This document shows, piece by piece, positions 39,382 through 46,812 of a stretch of DNA of 64,000 bases. The DNA is from Actinoplanes lobatus. GTDB lineage: Bacteria; Actinomycetota; Actinomycetes; Mycobacteriales; Micromonosporaceae. The translations under genes were made by a program, and so were the position numbers. Under the pieces are notes generated by a model. It was not told the origin of the DNA. It was given only the letters and a program-made list of their open reading frames with translations, and ran no database searches. The stretch is taken from the NCBI RefSeq assembly GCF_014205215.1, contig NZ_JACHNC010000001.1, positions 7,994,501 to 8,058,500 of the forward strand, read 5' to 3'. Numbering within the stretch: position 1 is the stretch's first letter; each line of letters opens with the position of its first letter.

Positions 39382-40101
39382 ATGCGTCTGATCGGGCTCC
39401 TCGGTGGCATGAGCTGGCAGTCCACCGCCGAGTACTACCGGCTGCTCAACGATCTGACCCACGAGCGGCTCGGTGGCCTGCACTCGGCGCGCTGCGTGCT
39501 GTACTCGGTGGACTTCGCCGCCATCGAGGTGATGCAGGCCGAGGGCCGCTGGGAGGAGGCGGGGACGGCGCTGAGCGAGGCGGCCCGGGCGCTGGAGGCG
39601 GCCGGGGCGGACTTCGTCGTGCTGTGCACCAACACGATGCACAAGGTCGCCGACCGGGTGGCGGCCGCCGTCGACATCCCCCTGCTGCACCTGGGTGACA
39701 CCACGGCCGAGGCGGTGAAACGGCGGGGCGTGACCACGGTGGGGCTGCTCGGCACCCGGTTCACCATGGCGGAGGACTTCTACCGCGGGCGGCTGGCCGG
39801 GCACGGACTCACGGTGCTGGTGCCGTCCACCGAGGACCAGCGGATCGTGAACGACATCATCTACGACGAGCTCTGCCTGGGCATCGTCAAGCCGGAGTCC
39901 CGCGACGCCTACCGCCGGATCATCGCCGGGCTGATCGAGGACGGGGCCGAGGGCGTCATCTACGGCTGCACCGAGATCGAGCTGCTGGTCGGCGAGGGCG
40001 ACAGCGCGGTGCCGGTCTTCCCGACGACCCGGCTGCACTGCGAGGCCGCCCTCGACCACGCGCTGCGACCCGATCCGCCGCGGCGTCCCGGCCAGCCCTG
40101 A
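39382..40101 (+). CDS. Aspartate/glutamate racemase family protein
   Basis: The 239-residue protein matches the YgeA-like amino-acid racemase group: IGLLGGMSWQSTAEYYRLLN at the start, first catalytic Cys in VVLCTNTMHK, and second Cys in VIYGCTEIELLV. The PLP-independent mechanism uses this Cys pair to move the alpha-proton. Residues HLGDTTAEAVKRRGVTTVGL form the second domain. It probably interconverts an acidic or related amino acid; the exact substrate is open. It converges with the HxlR-type regulator gene. Confidence 0.9.
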   Translation: MRLIGLLGGMSWQSTAEYYRLLNDLTHERLGGLHSARCVLYSVDFAAIEVMQAEGRWEEAGTALSEAARALEAAGADFVVLCTNTMHKVADRVAAAVDIPLLHLGDTTAEAVKRRGVTTVGLLGTRFTMAEDFYRGRLAGHGLTVLVPSTEDQRIVNDIIYDELCLGIVKPESRDAYRRIIAGLIEDGAEGVIYGCTEIELLVGEGDSAVPVFPTTRLHCEAALDHALRPDPPRRPGQP

Positions 40102-40144
40102 GCGGGCGACCGGCACGGCGTGGCGGGAACGGTCGGGGCGGGGC

Positions 40145-40555
40145 TCAGGCCGTACCCCTCGAAGGCTTTTGATCGGCTCTTCGGGCCTCGATGCCCGGCA
40201 CGTGCTCGATGGCCCACGTGGCCAGGGCGAGAGCGGGTGGGATGAGGCTCTTGCCGACCGCGGTGAGCGCGTATTCGACGCGCGGCGGCACCTCGGCGTA
40301 GACGGTGCGGAGGACCAGGCCGTCGCGTTCCAGGTTGCGCAGGGTGAGGGTGAGCATGCGCTGGGAGATGCCGGGGACCTGCTGGTGCAGGTCGCCGAAG
40401 CGCAGTGTGCCCTGGTCGAGGGTGGCGACGACCAGCAGCGTCCACTTGTTGCAGATCTGGTCGAGGATGGCGCGCAGCGTGCGGCCGCCGTCGCCGCGGA
40501 TCTTGCAGGTGTGTTCGTAGTCCACCGGTGACAACTCTCTGTGCCTTAGGCACAT
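40145..40555 (-). CDS. HxlR-family transcriptional regulator
   Basis: The protein has 136 residues from the ATG at 40555, which has an AAAGG motif 7 nt upstream; a GTG eight codons earlier lacks one. The HxlR winged helix is clear: ILDQICNKWTLLVVATLDQG, RFGDLHQQVPGISQRMLTLT, LRNLERDGLVLRTVYAEVPP and VEYALTAVGKSLIPP. Cys near residue 17 (HTCKI) may be a redox or aldehyde sensor as in HxlR-type YodB. It diverges from the DoxX gene, the common HxlR/DoxX pairing, and should regulate it. Its start codon overlaps a palindrome (40540-40554). Confidence 0.92.
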   Translation of the reverse strand: MCLRHRELSPVDYEHTCKIRGDGGRTLRAILDQICNKWTLLVVATLDQGTLRFGDLHQQVPGISQRMLTLTLRNLERDGLVLRTVYAEVPPRVEYALTAVGKSLIPPALALATWAIEHVPGIEARRADQKPSRGTA

Positions 40556-40621
40556 GCGTGTGCCTTTTGTACGCCTCACTTTAGTACCGCATGATGTGGC
40601 TACTTACGAAAGGTAACTCTC
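40540..40621. promoter_or_regulatory. Divergent hxlR/doxX control region
   Basis: It contains the perfect 15-bp palindrome TGTGCCTTAGGCACA (40540-40554) and a second half-site GTGTGCC (40558-40564). A/T-rich promoter-like sequence follows (TTTAGTAC, CTACTTACGAAAGG) before the ATG at 40622. The palindrome overlapping the HxlR start suggests autorepression. Confidence 0.6.
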
Positions 40622-40969
40622 ATGCGTATCGCGTATTGGGTACTGGCCGTTCTGCTCGCGGTGTTCTACGCCTACTCGGGCGGCAAGAAGGTCACGCAGA
40701 GTCAGGATCAGCTGCGACCGATGATGGGGTGGGTGGATCAGATCCCGATGCGGCTGGTCCGGGTGATCGGGGCGCTGGAGCTGCTGGGGGCGGCCGGGCT
40801 GCTGCTGCCGCCGTACCTCGGCGTGGCGGCCGCCGTCGGGCTGACACTGTTGCAGGTGGGTGCGATCGTCACCCACCTGCGCCGGGGTGAGGCCCGGCTG
40901 ATCGGCCTGAACATCGGCCTGCTGGTGTCGTCGGCGGTCACGGCCTGGCTGGCCACCGCCTGGCTGTGA
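40622..40969 (+). CDS. DoxX-family membrane protein
   Basis: The 115-residue protein has four membrane helices: IAYWVLAVLLAVFYAYSGG, LVRVIGALELLGAAGLLLPP, LGVAAAVGLTLLQVGAIVTH and LNIGLLVSSAVTAWLATAW. YSGGKKV after helix 1 and the GALELLGA motif are typical of DoxX/DUF-like redox-stress membrane proteins. GAAAGGTAA provides a ribosome-binding site. Its 3' end enters the 52-bp tandem repeat that joins it to the convergent HAD gene. Confidence 0.9.
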   Translation: MRIAYWVLAVLLAVFYAYSGGKKVTQSQDQLRPMMGWVDQIPMRLVRVIGALELLGAAGLLLPPYLGVAAAVGLTLLQVGAIVTHLRRGEARLIGLNIGLLVSSAVTAWLATAWL

Positions 40970-41155
40970 GCCGGGTCAGAGCGCCGGCCCCGCATCGTGG
41001 GCGGTCACGGCCTGACTGTGAGCCGGTTCAGAGCGCCGGCCCCGCGTCGTGGACGGTCACGGCCTGGCTGTGAGCCGGTTCAGAGCGCCGGCCCCGCGTC
41101 GTGGACGGTCACGGCCTGGCTGTGAGCCGGTTCAGAGCGCCGGCCGCGTCGTGGG
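40966..41155. repeat. 52-bp tandem repeat, about 3.6 copies
   Basis: Units start at 40966, 41018, 41071 and 41123, each beginning TGAGCCGG(T/G)TCAGAGC. Unit 2 carries one extra C. Each unit holds a TGA for the forward frame and a TCA (stop in reverse) near its end. The outer units overlap the 3' ends of the DoxX and HAD genes, so the repeat grew between two convergent stops. Confidence 0.92.
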
Positions 41156-41750
41156 CGATGTGGGTGGGGCGGTGGCCGGGGGCCGTCCAGGGGCGGCCCG
41201 CGGAGATCCAGACGCTGGGCAGGCCGCAGGCGGCGGCGCCGGCGATGTCGGCGTGCGGGGAATCGCCGATCACCCACGCGTCGCGCAACGGCAGGCCCGC
41301 GACGGCGGCCGCGGCGTGGAAGATCTCCGGGGCGGGCTTCTTGTGACCGGCTGCCTCGGAGACGATCCAGCCGTCGACCAGCCGGTCCAGGCCGGTGTTG
41401 CGGATCTTGGTCTCCTGCTGGGCGGTGCGGCCGTTCGTGACGATCACGCACGTCCAGCCGGTCGCCCGGACGGTCGCGAGGGCGTCGGCGGTGGCCGGGG
41501 CGAGGGTGACACGGTCGGCGGCGCCGGTGTCGAGCAGGGCGCGGACCGTGGCGCCGGAGACGCCGTACCGGTTGACCATGGCGGTGCCGACCAGGTCGCG
41601 GGGCGTGTATCCGCCGGCGTCCACACCCATCAGCCAGGAAAGATCGCCGGCGGGCAGCCCGTGTGCGGCCAGGAACGCGGCGGCGGCCTCACGGAAGGCG
41701 GCGTCCCGGTCGATCAATGTGTTGTCGAGATCCACCAACAGCAATGTCAC
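41109..41750 (-). CDS. HAD-superfamily hydrolase
   Basis: It has 213 residues from the GTG at 41750. HAD motifs: LLLVDLDNTLID at about 3-14 (nucleophile and acid Asp), VIVTNG near 95, Lys in AGHKKPAPEIF near 135, and VIGDSPHADIAGA near 155. The cap is helical (subclass I). Substrate is a phosphorylated small molecule of unknown type. The stop codon lies within the tandem repeat. Confidence 0.88.
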   Translation of the reverse strand: MTLLLVDLDNTLIDRDAAFREAAAAFLAAHGLPAGDLSWLMGVDAGGYTPRDLVGTAMVNRYGVSGATVRALLDTGAADRVTLAPATADALATVRATGWTCVIVTNGRTAQQETKIRNTGLDRLVDGWIVSEAAGHKKPAPEIFHAAAAVAGLPLRDAWVIGDSPHADIAGAAACGLPSVWISAGRPWTAPGHRPTHIAHDAAGALNRLTARP

Positions 41751-41764
41751 GTAGGGAGTAGACC

Positions 41765-42076
41765 ATGGAGCCGCGGCACGACGACTCCACGCGGTGCCGC
41801 CGACCACGGCGCTGGTGGAGCTGGACTACGCCGCGGGGCTGTCTCCCGGAGGGCGCGTGGATGGTGACGTTCCGGATCCGGCAGGGCCGCGAAGATCTCA
41901 CCGGCGCTGTCGTCCGGGCGGTTCACGGCCGGCTGCTCACGGAGCGTAGTGCGCACGTTTTCCGGATCCTGCCGGGCGAGCACGCCTCCCGGGTCGCCCT
42001 CGCGGGGCTCGGGCTGCGCGAGCGGGTGCTGTCCCCGGCCTTGGAGCCGCGACCCTATCCATGGTTCACATCTTGA
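41765..42076 (+). CDS. Hypothetical small protein
   Basis: The 103-residue frame starts with an ATG at 41765. Only the part from the internal Met near residue 33 (MVTFRIRQGREDLTGAVVRA) looks protein-like, with LLTERSAHVFRILPGEHASR following; the N-terminus is Arg/Trp-rich and may be untranslated. The internal ATG would be at 41861. I recognise no family. The region overlaps no better candidate. Confidence 0.4.
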   Translation: MEPRHDDSTRCRRPRRWWSWTTPRGCLPEGAWMVTFRIRQGREDLTGAVVRAVHGRLLTERSAHVFRILPGEHASRVALAGLGLRERVLSPALEPRPYPWFTS

Positions 42077-42098
42077 GCGTACGTGTTGAGCGTACTTG
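42073..42098. promoter_or_regulatory. 13-bp tandem repeat upstream of paired membrane genes
   Basis: Two adjacent copies TTGAGCGTACGTG and TTGAGCGTACTTG, followed by TTGACGG and an A/T-rich stretch, 66 bp before the TTG start at 42164. It could be an operator or overlapping -35 elements. Confidence 0.45.
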
Positions 42099-42163
42099 AC
42101 GGTTGAGTTGATCATCGTCAGCATTGACCGTCCTGACGTGCACGAAATCGAGGCTGAACACTG

Positions 42164-42619
42164 TTGAAGGCGTACCCGCTCGCACTCGTTCCGCTGATCC
42201 CGGCCGTACCCGTCGCCGCCTGGTGGCTGGTCGGCGACCTGACCGAAACCTCCGGCGACATCGTCCTGGACTACGCCTACCAGCCGGTCACGTTCGGTGA
42301 GGCCGGCGACGTGGTCCTCGGCGTCGTCGCATTCCTGACGGCGCTGGCCGCATTCGGCGTCCTGATCCACGGTGCGGTCACCGGGCGTATGCACCGCGCC
42401 TGGTGGGGTGTCGCGGTGTCGATCCTCGCGATCGGCGCCTACCTCGGATGGGCCGAGCGGATCTGGACGGCCGGGGTGATCGGCGCCAACTTCGGCGTCG
42501 GCCTGACCTTCCTGTTCGGGGTGCCGTTCGTCGTCACGTTCCTGCTGCCGTCGGTGTGGTCGCTGGTGGTCCTGCGCCGCGCCCGGCGCACCGAGGCGCA
42601 GCCGGCCGGGCGCTCGTGA
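42164..42619 (+). CDS. Small membrane protein, first of a tandem paralogous pair
   Basis: The 151-residue protein starts at a TTG at 42164. Four hydrophobic segments: YPLALVPLIPAVPVAAWWLV, VVLGVVAFLTALAAFGVLIH, WWGVAVSILAIGAYLGW and a long last helix (LTFLFGVPFVVTFLLPSVWS). An acidic extracytoplasmic loop (TETSGDIVLDYAYQPVTFGE) lies after helix 1. The layout and motifs (GRMHRAWWG, GAYLGWAER, GVIGANFG) recur in the next gene. No family is recognised. Confidence 0.8.
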   Translation: MKAYPLALVPLIPAVPVAAWWLVGDLTETSGDIVLDYAYQPVTFGEAGDVVLGVVAFLTALAAFGVLIHGAVTGRMHRAWWGVAVSILAIGAYLGWAERIWTAGVIGANFGVGLTFLFGVPFVVTFLLPSVWSLVVLRRARRTEAQPAGRS

Positions 42620-43110
42620 GGCCGCTCGGCTGGCCGTTCGCGGTCACGCTGATCCCGCTGTTCCCGGCCGCGGCGGTCGCCTGCTGGTGGCTGCTCGGCG
42701 ACCAGACCAACGACGCCGCCCGGGAACTCGCCGCCCAGGGCGTGAAGCTCGACTACGACATGGAGCCGATCACCCTCGGCCCGACCGGCGACCGGCTCCT
42801 CGGCATCGCCGGTTGCGTGGCTTTCGTGGCGCTGGTCGCGATCCTGGTCGCCGGCAGCGCCACCCGCCGGATGCACCCCGCCTGGTGGGGTATGGCCGCG
42901 TCGGTTGCACTGTTCGGCGCCTACCTCGGGCTCGTGGAACGGACCTTCACGGCGGGCGGGATCGGCGCCAACATCGGCTCGGGCCTGATCGTCCTGTTCG
43001 CCCTGCCGTGCACGGCCGCGTTCCTGGTTCCGGCCGTCGGCTCCACGGTGACGCTGGTCAGGGAACGGCGCCGCGCCCGTGCCGAGCGGTGGCCGGTGGC
43101 CGCCGCCTGA
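42616..43110 (+). CDS. Small membrane protein, second of a tandem paralogous pair
   Basis: The 164-residue protein starts at a GTG at 42616 overlapping the previous stop (GTGA). It repeats the architecture of its neighbour: WPFAVTLIPLFPAAAVACWW, acidic loop with KLDYDMEPITLGPTGDRL, RRMHPAWWGMAASVALFGAY, ERTFTAGGIGANIGSGL. Shared blocks RMH(R/P)AWWG and GxIGAN(F/I)G show a local gene duplication. The pair may form a heteromeric membrane complex. The basic tail (RERRRARAERWP) is cytoplasmic; its coding sequence is part of a short tandem repeat. Confidence 0.8.
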   Translation: MRPLGWPFAVTLIPLFPAAAVACWWLLGDQTNDAARELAAQGVKLDYDMEPITLGPTGDRLLGIAGCVAFVALVAILVAGSATRRMHPAWWGMAASVALFGAYLGLVERTFTAGGIGANIGSGLIVLFALPCTAAFLVPAVGSTVTLVRERRRARAERWPVAAA

Positions 43111-43205
43111 AAACGGCGCCCCGACCGCCCCGAGCAGCGGGGGTCATCGCCAGCCGAGCAGGAAACGGCGCCGCGCCCGCGCCCAGCGGTGGGTGCCGGT
43201 CACCG
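43059..43205. repeat. About 50-bp imperfect tandem repeat at the 3' end of the paralogous pair
   Basis: The segments at 43059-43097 and 43159-43200 share GGAAACGGCGCCGCGCCCG then AGCGGTGG, offset by exactly 100 bp. A weaker copy starts at 43109 (GAAAACGGCGCCCCGACC). Confidence 0.65.
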
Positions 43206-43298
43206 GCCGAGCACGACGTCAAGATGTGGGCCCGATTCGCGCGCTGCACCCCGTACCCAATTATGATCTTGATTTTATCGATGGACCCGGGGGTGCTC

Positions 43299-44054
43299 GT
43301 GCGAATCGGGATCGCGCTTTCCACGGTGGGTTTGCTGGCCGGATGCACGGCGCAGGTCCCGCCCGGGCCGCAGGTCGACGCCTCGCGGGTTCCGGACCCG
43401 GCCATCCGCCAGGAACTGCTGGCGGCGATCCCCGACATGGCCGACGGGGCCTACGCCTTCCGGATCAGCGGGCCCGGGGCCCCGGTGTCCGGGGTGTTCT
43501 CCGACCTGGACAGTGTCATGCAGGTCACGCAGGAGCGGACCGTACCGGGACGCGACCTCCGGATGACCGTGACCGCGCGCCGGGTCGGCGCCCCGGTGTG
43601 GGTGCGGGTGGCGCTGGAGCCGGCATCGTGGCACCGCCGGCTCGGCGTGCCCACCGGCTGGACGGCGATCGACCAGAACCGGCTGCCGGCCGAGAAGCTG
43701 TTTCCGGTGCTGGTGGACAGTGACGGCGGAGACGTCGCCGAGATCCGGGACACGGTGAGGTTCGCGACCGAGGTTTGGAAGGCGGCGCCCGGCCGGTTCA
43801 CGGGCACCGTCGATCTGCGCACCGTGGACCGCACCGACTCGATCGTGCCGCGGGACGTCGTGGACCGGCTGGGCGAGCGGGCCGCCGCGGTGCCGTTCGA
43901 GGTGACCGTCACCGGCGGTGTCGCGTCGGGGATGACCGTGACGCTGCCGGACGGCGCCGTCTACCGGGTGGAGTACTCCGGATTCGGAGCCACCACGGCG
44001 CCCGGGAAGATCGATGCGGGGCGGGCGCCGAAGAGCGTCTACGCATTGCTGTGA
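43299..44054 (+). CDS. Lipoprotein, LppX/LprG-like candidate
   Basis: It has 251 residues from the GTG at 43299, preceded by GGGGG as ribosome-binding site; an ATG at 43281 is the alternative. VRIGIALSTVGLLAGC is a lipoprotein signal. The mature part shows YAFRISGPGAPVSGVFSDLD, VTARRVGAPVWVRVALEP, GWTAIDQNRLPAEKLFPVL and a C-terminal GMTVTLPDGAVYRVEYSGFG. That order (antiparallel strands, then a four-helix set) is like the LppX/LprAFG lipid-carrier fold; the assignment is tentative. It would sit on the outer face of the membrane. Confidence 0.75.
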   Translation: MRIGIALSTVGLLAGCTAQVPPGPQVDASRVPDPAIRQELLAAIPDMADGAYAFRISGPGAPVSGVFSDLDSVMQVTQERTVPGRDLRMTVTARRVGAPVWVRVALEPASWHRRLGVPTGWTAIDQNRLPAEKLFPVLVDSDGGDVAEIRDTVRFATEVWKAAPGRFTGTVDLRTVDRTDSIVPRDVVDRLGERAAAVPFEVTVTGGVASGMTVTLPDGAVYRVEYSGFGATTAPGKIDAGRAPKSVYALL

Positions 44055-44115
44055 CGGCCGGCCTTCTTCGCGCACCGCCGAGGCCTGCCCGGTGAGCGCC
44101 GATTAGGGTTGGCCG

Positions 44116-44535
44116 GTGGCCACCGTACGCGTCGATGCCGTCCTGTCCGTTCCGGTTCAGCAGGTGTGGGAGGCGGTGGCCGACGTCGGGGCGGTCCACC
44201 AGCGGATGCTGCCGCGCCGGGTGCTGAACGTGCGGCTCGACGGCGACCACCGGATCCTGACCATGCCGGACGGTGTGGAGGTCCGCGAACTGATCGTCGC
44301 CGTCGACCACGAGTTGCGGCGGATGGCGTACACCGTGGTCGAGGGCCAGCGGATGCCGCTCACCTACCATCACGCGTCGTTCCAGGTGTTCGAGGACGAG
44401 GCCGGCAGCCGCCTGGTGTGGCAGACCGACGTGCTGCCGCACGCCATGGCCGCCCACGTCCGCCCCCGGGTGGAGGTCGGCATCCGGGAGATCCGCGACG
44501 TCATCGAAGCGGCCGCCGTCAGCGCGCAAAGCTGA
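44116..44535 (+). CDS. SRPBCC/polyketide-cyclase-like domain protein
   Basis: The 139-residue protein starts at a GTG at 44116. It has the helix-grip pattern: VRVDAVLSVPVQQVWEAVAD, HQRMLPRRVLNVRLDGDHRI, LRRMAYTVVEGQRMPLTYHH, SRLVWQTDVLPHAMAAHVRP and a long C-terminal helix EVGIREIRDVIEAAA. Such domains hold hydrophobic ligands; ligand unknown. The 3' end overlaps the convergent methyltransferase gene by 17 bp. Confidence 0.85.
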   Translation: MATVRVDAVLSVPVQQVWEAVADVGAVHQRMLPRRVLNVRLDGDHRILTMPDGVEVRELIVAVDHELRRMAYTVVEGQRMPLTYHHASFQVFEDEAGSRLVWQTDVLPHAMAAHVRPRVEVGIREIRDVIEAAAVSAQS

Positions 44536-45172
44536 ACAATCGCCGCCCCGCGAGTGTGGCCACCGGCTGCGGGGCGGCGTTCAGCCGGTGCACGCCCACC
44601 CGGAAGCGGGCGTCGTCCGGGCGGGTGAACGCGACCTCCTCGAAACCGTTGCGGTCGAAGCAGGCGCGCAGCGCGTCGCTGGGGTCCGGTCCGATGCCGC
44701 CGTGCCCGCGCGTCCAGACGACCACGCCGCCGGGATGCAACAGGGCGGGAAGAGCGGCGATCGTACGGGCGGCGTCCGCTTCGGAGATGTTCCCGAAGAC
44801 GCCGCACGTGGTGACGATGTGCGCTGGGGCGGCGTCGAGGTAGGTGCCGGCCAGGCCCGCGTCGCCGGTTCGCACGTCGACGCCGGTCAGGTCGAGTTCG
44901 CGGGCCGCCTCGCGGGCGCGCTGTGCCAGGCCGGGGTTCAGTTCGGCGAGGGTTGCCCTGGCCGGGCCGGGGTAGCGGGCCAGAACCGGCAGCACGTCGC
45001 GGCCGTCGCCCGCGCACAGGCTGATCACCCGGACCTCACCGGGGAACTCGGCCAGCGCCCGCGCGAGGTGCTCCCGGACGACCACGAGCCGCCGGGCCAG
45101 CGAGGAGCCGGGGTCGTCGTAGTCGCGGTGCCACCCGATCCAGTCCGTCACCATCGGGTCATCGTGCCTCAT
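44519..45172 (-). CDS. SAM-dependent methyltransferase-like protein
   Basis: The 217-residue protein starts at the ATG at 45172 (an ATG at 45154 is also possible). Motif I reads VISLCAGDGRDVLPVL, motif II LAELNPGLA, motif III VRTGDAGLAGTY and motif IV IVTTCGVFGNISEADA, with VVVWTRGHG after. The N-terminal TDWIGWHRDYDDPGSSLARR is typical of a group of actinomycete class-I methyltransferases of unknown substrate. It is followed on the minus strand by the overlap with the SRPBCC gene and preceded by intergenic repeat D. Confidence 0.82.
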   Translation of the reverse strand: MRHDDPMVTDWIGWHRDYDDPGSSLARRLVVVREHLARALAEFPGEVRVISLCAGDGRDVLPVLARYPGPARATLAELNPGLAQRAREAARELDLTGVDVRTGDAGLAGTYLDAAPAHIVTTCGVFGNISEADAARTIAALPALLHPGGVVVWTRGHGGIGPDPSDALRACFDRNGFEEVAFTRPDDARFRVGVHRLNAAPQPVATLAGRRLFSFAR

Positions 45173-45240
45173 CACCCATCCCCGAGCGGCCGCTGGAGAC
45201 AGCGCTGACGGCCGGCTGGGCACGATCCGCGGATGCGACG

Positions 45241-45343
45241 TTGGCCGGCCAACCGGTCACGCCCGGCGGGCGCGGCACGGTCCGGTGTGGCAGGGGCTCG
45301 CGGGTATTGGGGATCGGGTTCGCGTGGCCCGTACGAAATTGGG
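45241..45343 (-). repeat. Interspersed intergenic repeat, copy D
   Basis: Core GCCCGGCGGGCGCGGCAC at 45261-45278, then GGTCCGG, GGCTCGCGGG, GATCGGGTTCGCG and CGTACGAAATTGGGTT, ending at the stop of the GNAT gene. It is colinear with copy C over its whole length. Confidence 0.85.
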
Positions 45344-46054
45344 TTAAAGGATGCGGTAGTGATAGCTGTGGGAGTGCGTGAAACCGGCGGCCTCGTAGAG
45401 GCGTCTTGCCTGGTCGTTGTCGTCTTCTACCTGTAGGTAGAGGGTGTGGGCGCCGTGGGTCAGGGACCAGGCGGCGCCGGCGTGGAGGATGGCGGCGGCG
45501 TAGCCGCGGCGGCGATGGGCCGGGGCGGTGGCCATGCAGAACACGCCGGTGAGGCCGTCGCCGGCGACGAAGAGGCCGAACGCGGCGATCTCGCCGTCGA
45601 CCGTGATGCTCGCGAAGCCGGTGGGGGCGGTGATGCGGGACAGGACGAGGTCGCTGACCGTCTCGGAGCCGTAGGCGGCGCGCCACGCGGGGGTCAGTTC
45701 GGGCGTGATCTCCACCGGGGTCGGCGGTGTGAGCCGGTCGGTGATCGTGGCCGCTGGGGCGGTCATGACCAGTGTGGGCGCGTCGTGGCGGTAACCGCGC
45801 TCCGCCAGCGCCGCGTCCAGCGTGGCGTGTTCCTCGGCGGGGCTCACCTGGACGATGACCGCCGCGCCGCGGGTGCGGTAGTAGGACTCGACCGCGTCGA
45901 GGGACCGCTCCGGGTGACGGTCGGCGGCCGGGGGCAGTGCGGCGTTGTTGCGGCGCCTGGTCACGCCGGGGGTGTGTCGCAGCAGCCAGCCGCCGGCCCG
46001 CTCGTTGTCGATGGCGGGCCAGGCCGTCACGGCATGCTGTTCGATCTTGATCAC
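45344..46054 (-). CDS. GNAT-family N-acetyltransferase
   Basis: It has 236 residues from the GTG at 46054; the frame is open further upstream only antisense to the Trp-rich gene. The C-terminal half is a GNAT domain: AAFGLFVAGDGLTGVFCMAT, acetyl-CoA loop PAHRRRGYAAAILHA (R/Q-x-x-G-x-A), and YLQVEDDNDQARRLYEAAGF. The N-terminal half is a degenerate second GNAT-like domain (ESYYRTRGAAVIVQVSP). It should acetylate a small-molecule or protein amine. It diverges from the Trp-rich gene over 42 bp. Confidence 0.9.
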   Translation of the reverse strand: MIKIEQHAVTAWPAIDNERAGGWLLRHTPGVTRRRNNAALPPAADRHPERSLDAVESYYRTRGAAVIVQVSPAEEHATLDAALAERGYRHDAPTLVMTAPAATITDRLTPPTPVEITPELTPAWRAAYGSETVSDLVLSRITAPTGFASITVDGEIAAFGLFVAGDGLTGVFCMATAPAHRRRGYAAAILHAGAAWSLTHGAHTLYLQVEDDNDQARRLYEAAGFTHSHSYHYRIL

Positions 46055-46096
46055 TTGAACACCGTAGTCGTTTGCGGTATCGGCTACCTTGAGCGC

Positions 46097-46768
46097 GTGC
46101 CGAACATCGATCAGTCCCGCGAATCCGATCTTCCGTGGTTTCTCTGGCCGATCCGGGCGGTCGCCATCGTCGTGGTGCTGCCGTTCCGCCTGTTGTTCGA
46201 AGCGCTCGCCTATCTGATGACGCCGGTCGTCTGGCTGTGGCGTCATCTCGTGGTCATCCCGCTCGCGTGGCTGTGGCGTCATCTCGTGGTGGTTCCGCTC
46301 GCGTGGCTGTGGCGGGCCGTGATCGCGCCGGTGCTGCGCTGGGTGGGCAAGGGTCTGCTGATCGTTTTCGCATGGCTCTGGGCGGTGCTGGCCGTGCCGC
46401 TGCGGTGGCTGTGGCGGGCCGTGATCGTGCCGGTTGCGGAGGCCTTCTATCGCTGGGTGCTGCGTCCCATCGGGATCGCGATCGCGGTGAGCCTGGAATT
46501 CGTGTGGCGGTGGGTGCTGGCCCCGGTGGGCCGGGCGCTGCTGTGGTTCCTCAAGATCGGCTGGGACGGGGCCTACCGGTTCGTGCTGCGACCGATCGGG
46601 ATCGCGATCCGGTTCGTCTGGCGGTGGACGTTCGGACTGCTGTTCCAGGGCGTGGCGTGGGTGTGGCGCGCCATCGTGGCCCCGGCCGGGCGCTGGGTGC
46701 GTGACGAGGTCCTGCGGCCCGCGGGTGCGGCGGTGCGTTCCGCGCTGTCGGCGCTCGGCCTGCGCTGA
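46097..46768 (+). CDS. Trp-rich periodic membrane-associated protein
   Basis: This 223-residue protein starts at a GTG at 46097. After PWFLWPIRAVAIVVVLPFRL it consists of about 11-14-residue steps built on WLWR or VWRW: WLWRHLVVIPLAWLWRHLVV, PLAWLWRAVIAPVLRWVGKG, AVPLRWLWRAVIVPVAEAFY, RWVLRPIGIAIAVSLEFVWR, then LRPIGIAIRFVWRW. The alternation of hydrophobic stretches with W-R pairs suggests helices lying at or crossing the membrane interface. There is no signal cleavage site or enzyme motif. I know no named family. The regular DNA repeats (CGTGGCTGTGGCG) suggest growth by duplication. Confidence 0.75.
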   Translation: MPNIDQSRESDLPWFLWPIRAVAIVVVLPFRLLFEALAYLMTPVVWLWRHLVVIPLAWLWRHLVVVPLAWLWRAVIAPVLRWVGKGLLIVFAWLWAVLAVPLRWLWRAVIVPVAEAFYRWVLRPIGIAIAVSLEFVWRWVLAPVGRALLWFLKIGWDGAYRFVLRPIGIAIRFVWRWTFGLLFQGVAWVWRAIVAPAGRWVRDEVLRPAGAAVRSALSALGLR

Positions 46769-46812
46769 CCATCGTCCTGACCTGGGCATGAGCCCGCGCG
46801 GTTTGCGGAATC

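Noticed and set aside
40966..41155. CRISPR array
   Set aside because: Units are contiguous with no unique spacers; this is a simple tandem repeat.
45344..46789. Upstream half of the minus-strand frame containing the GNAT gene
   Set aside because: The part beyond 46054 is antisense to the Trp-rich gene and is His/Pro/Arg-rich; the GNAT domain is complete from the GTG at 46054.
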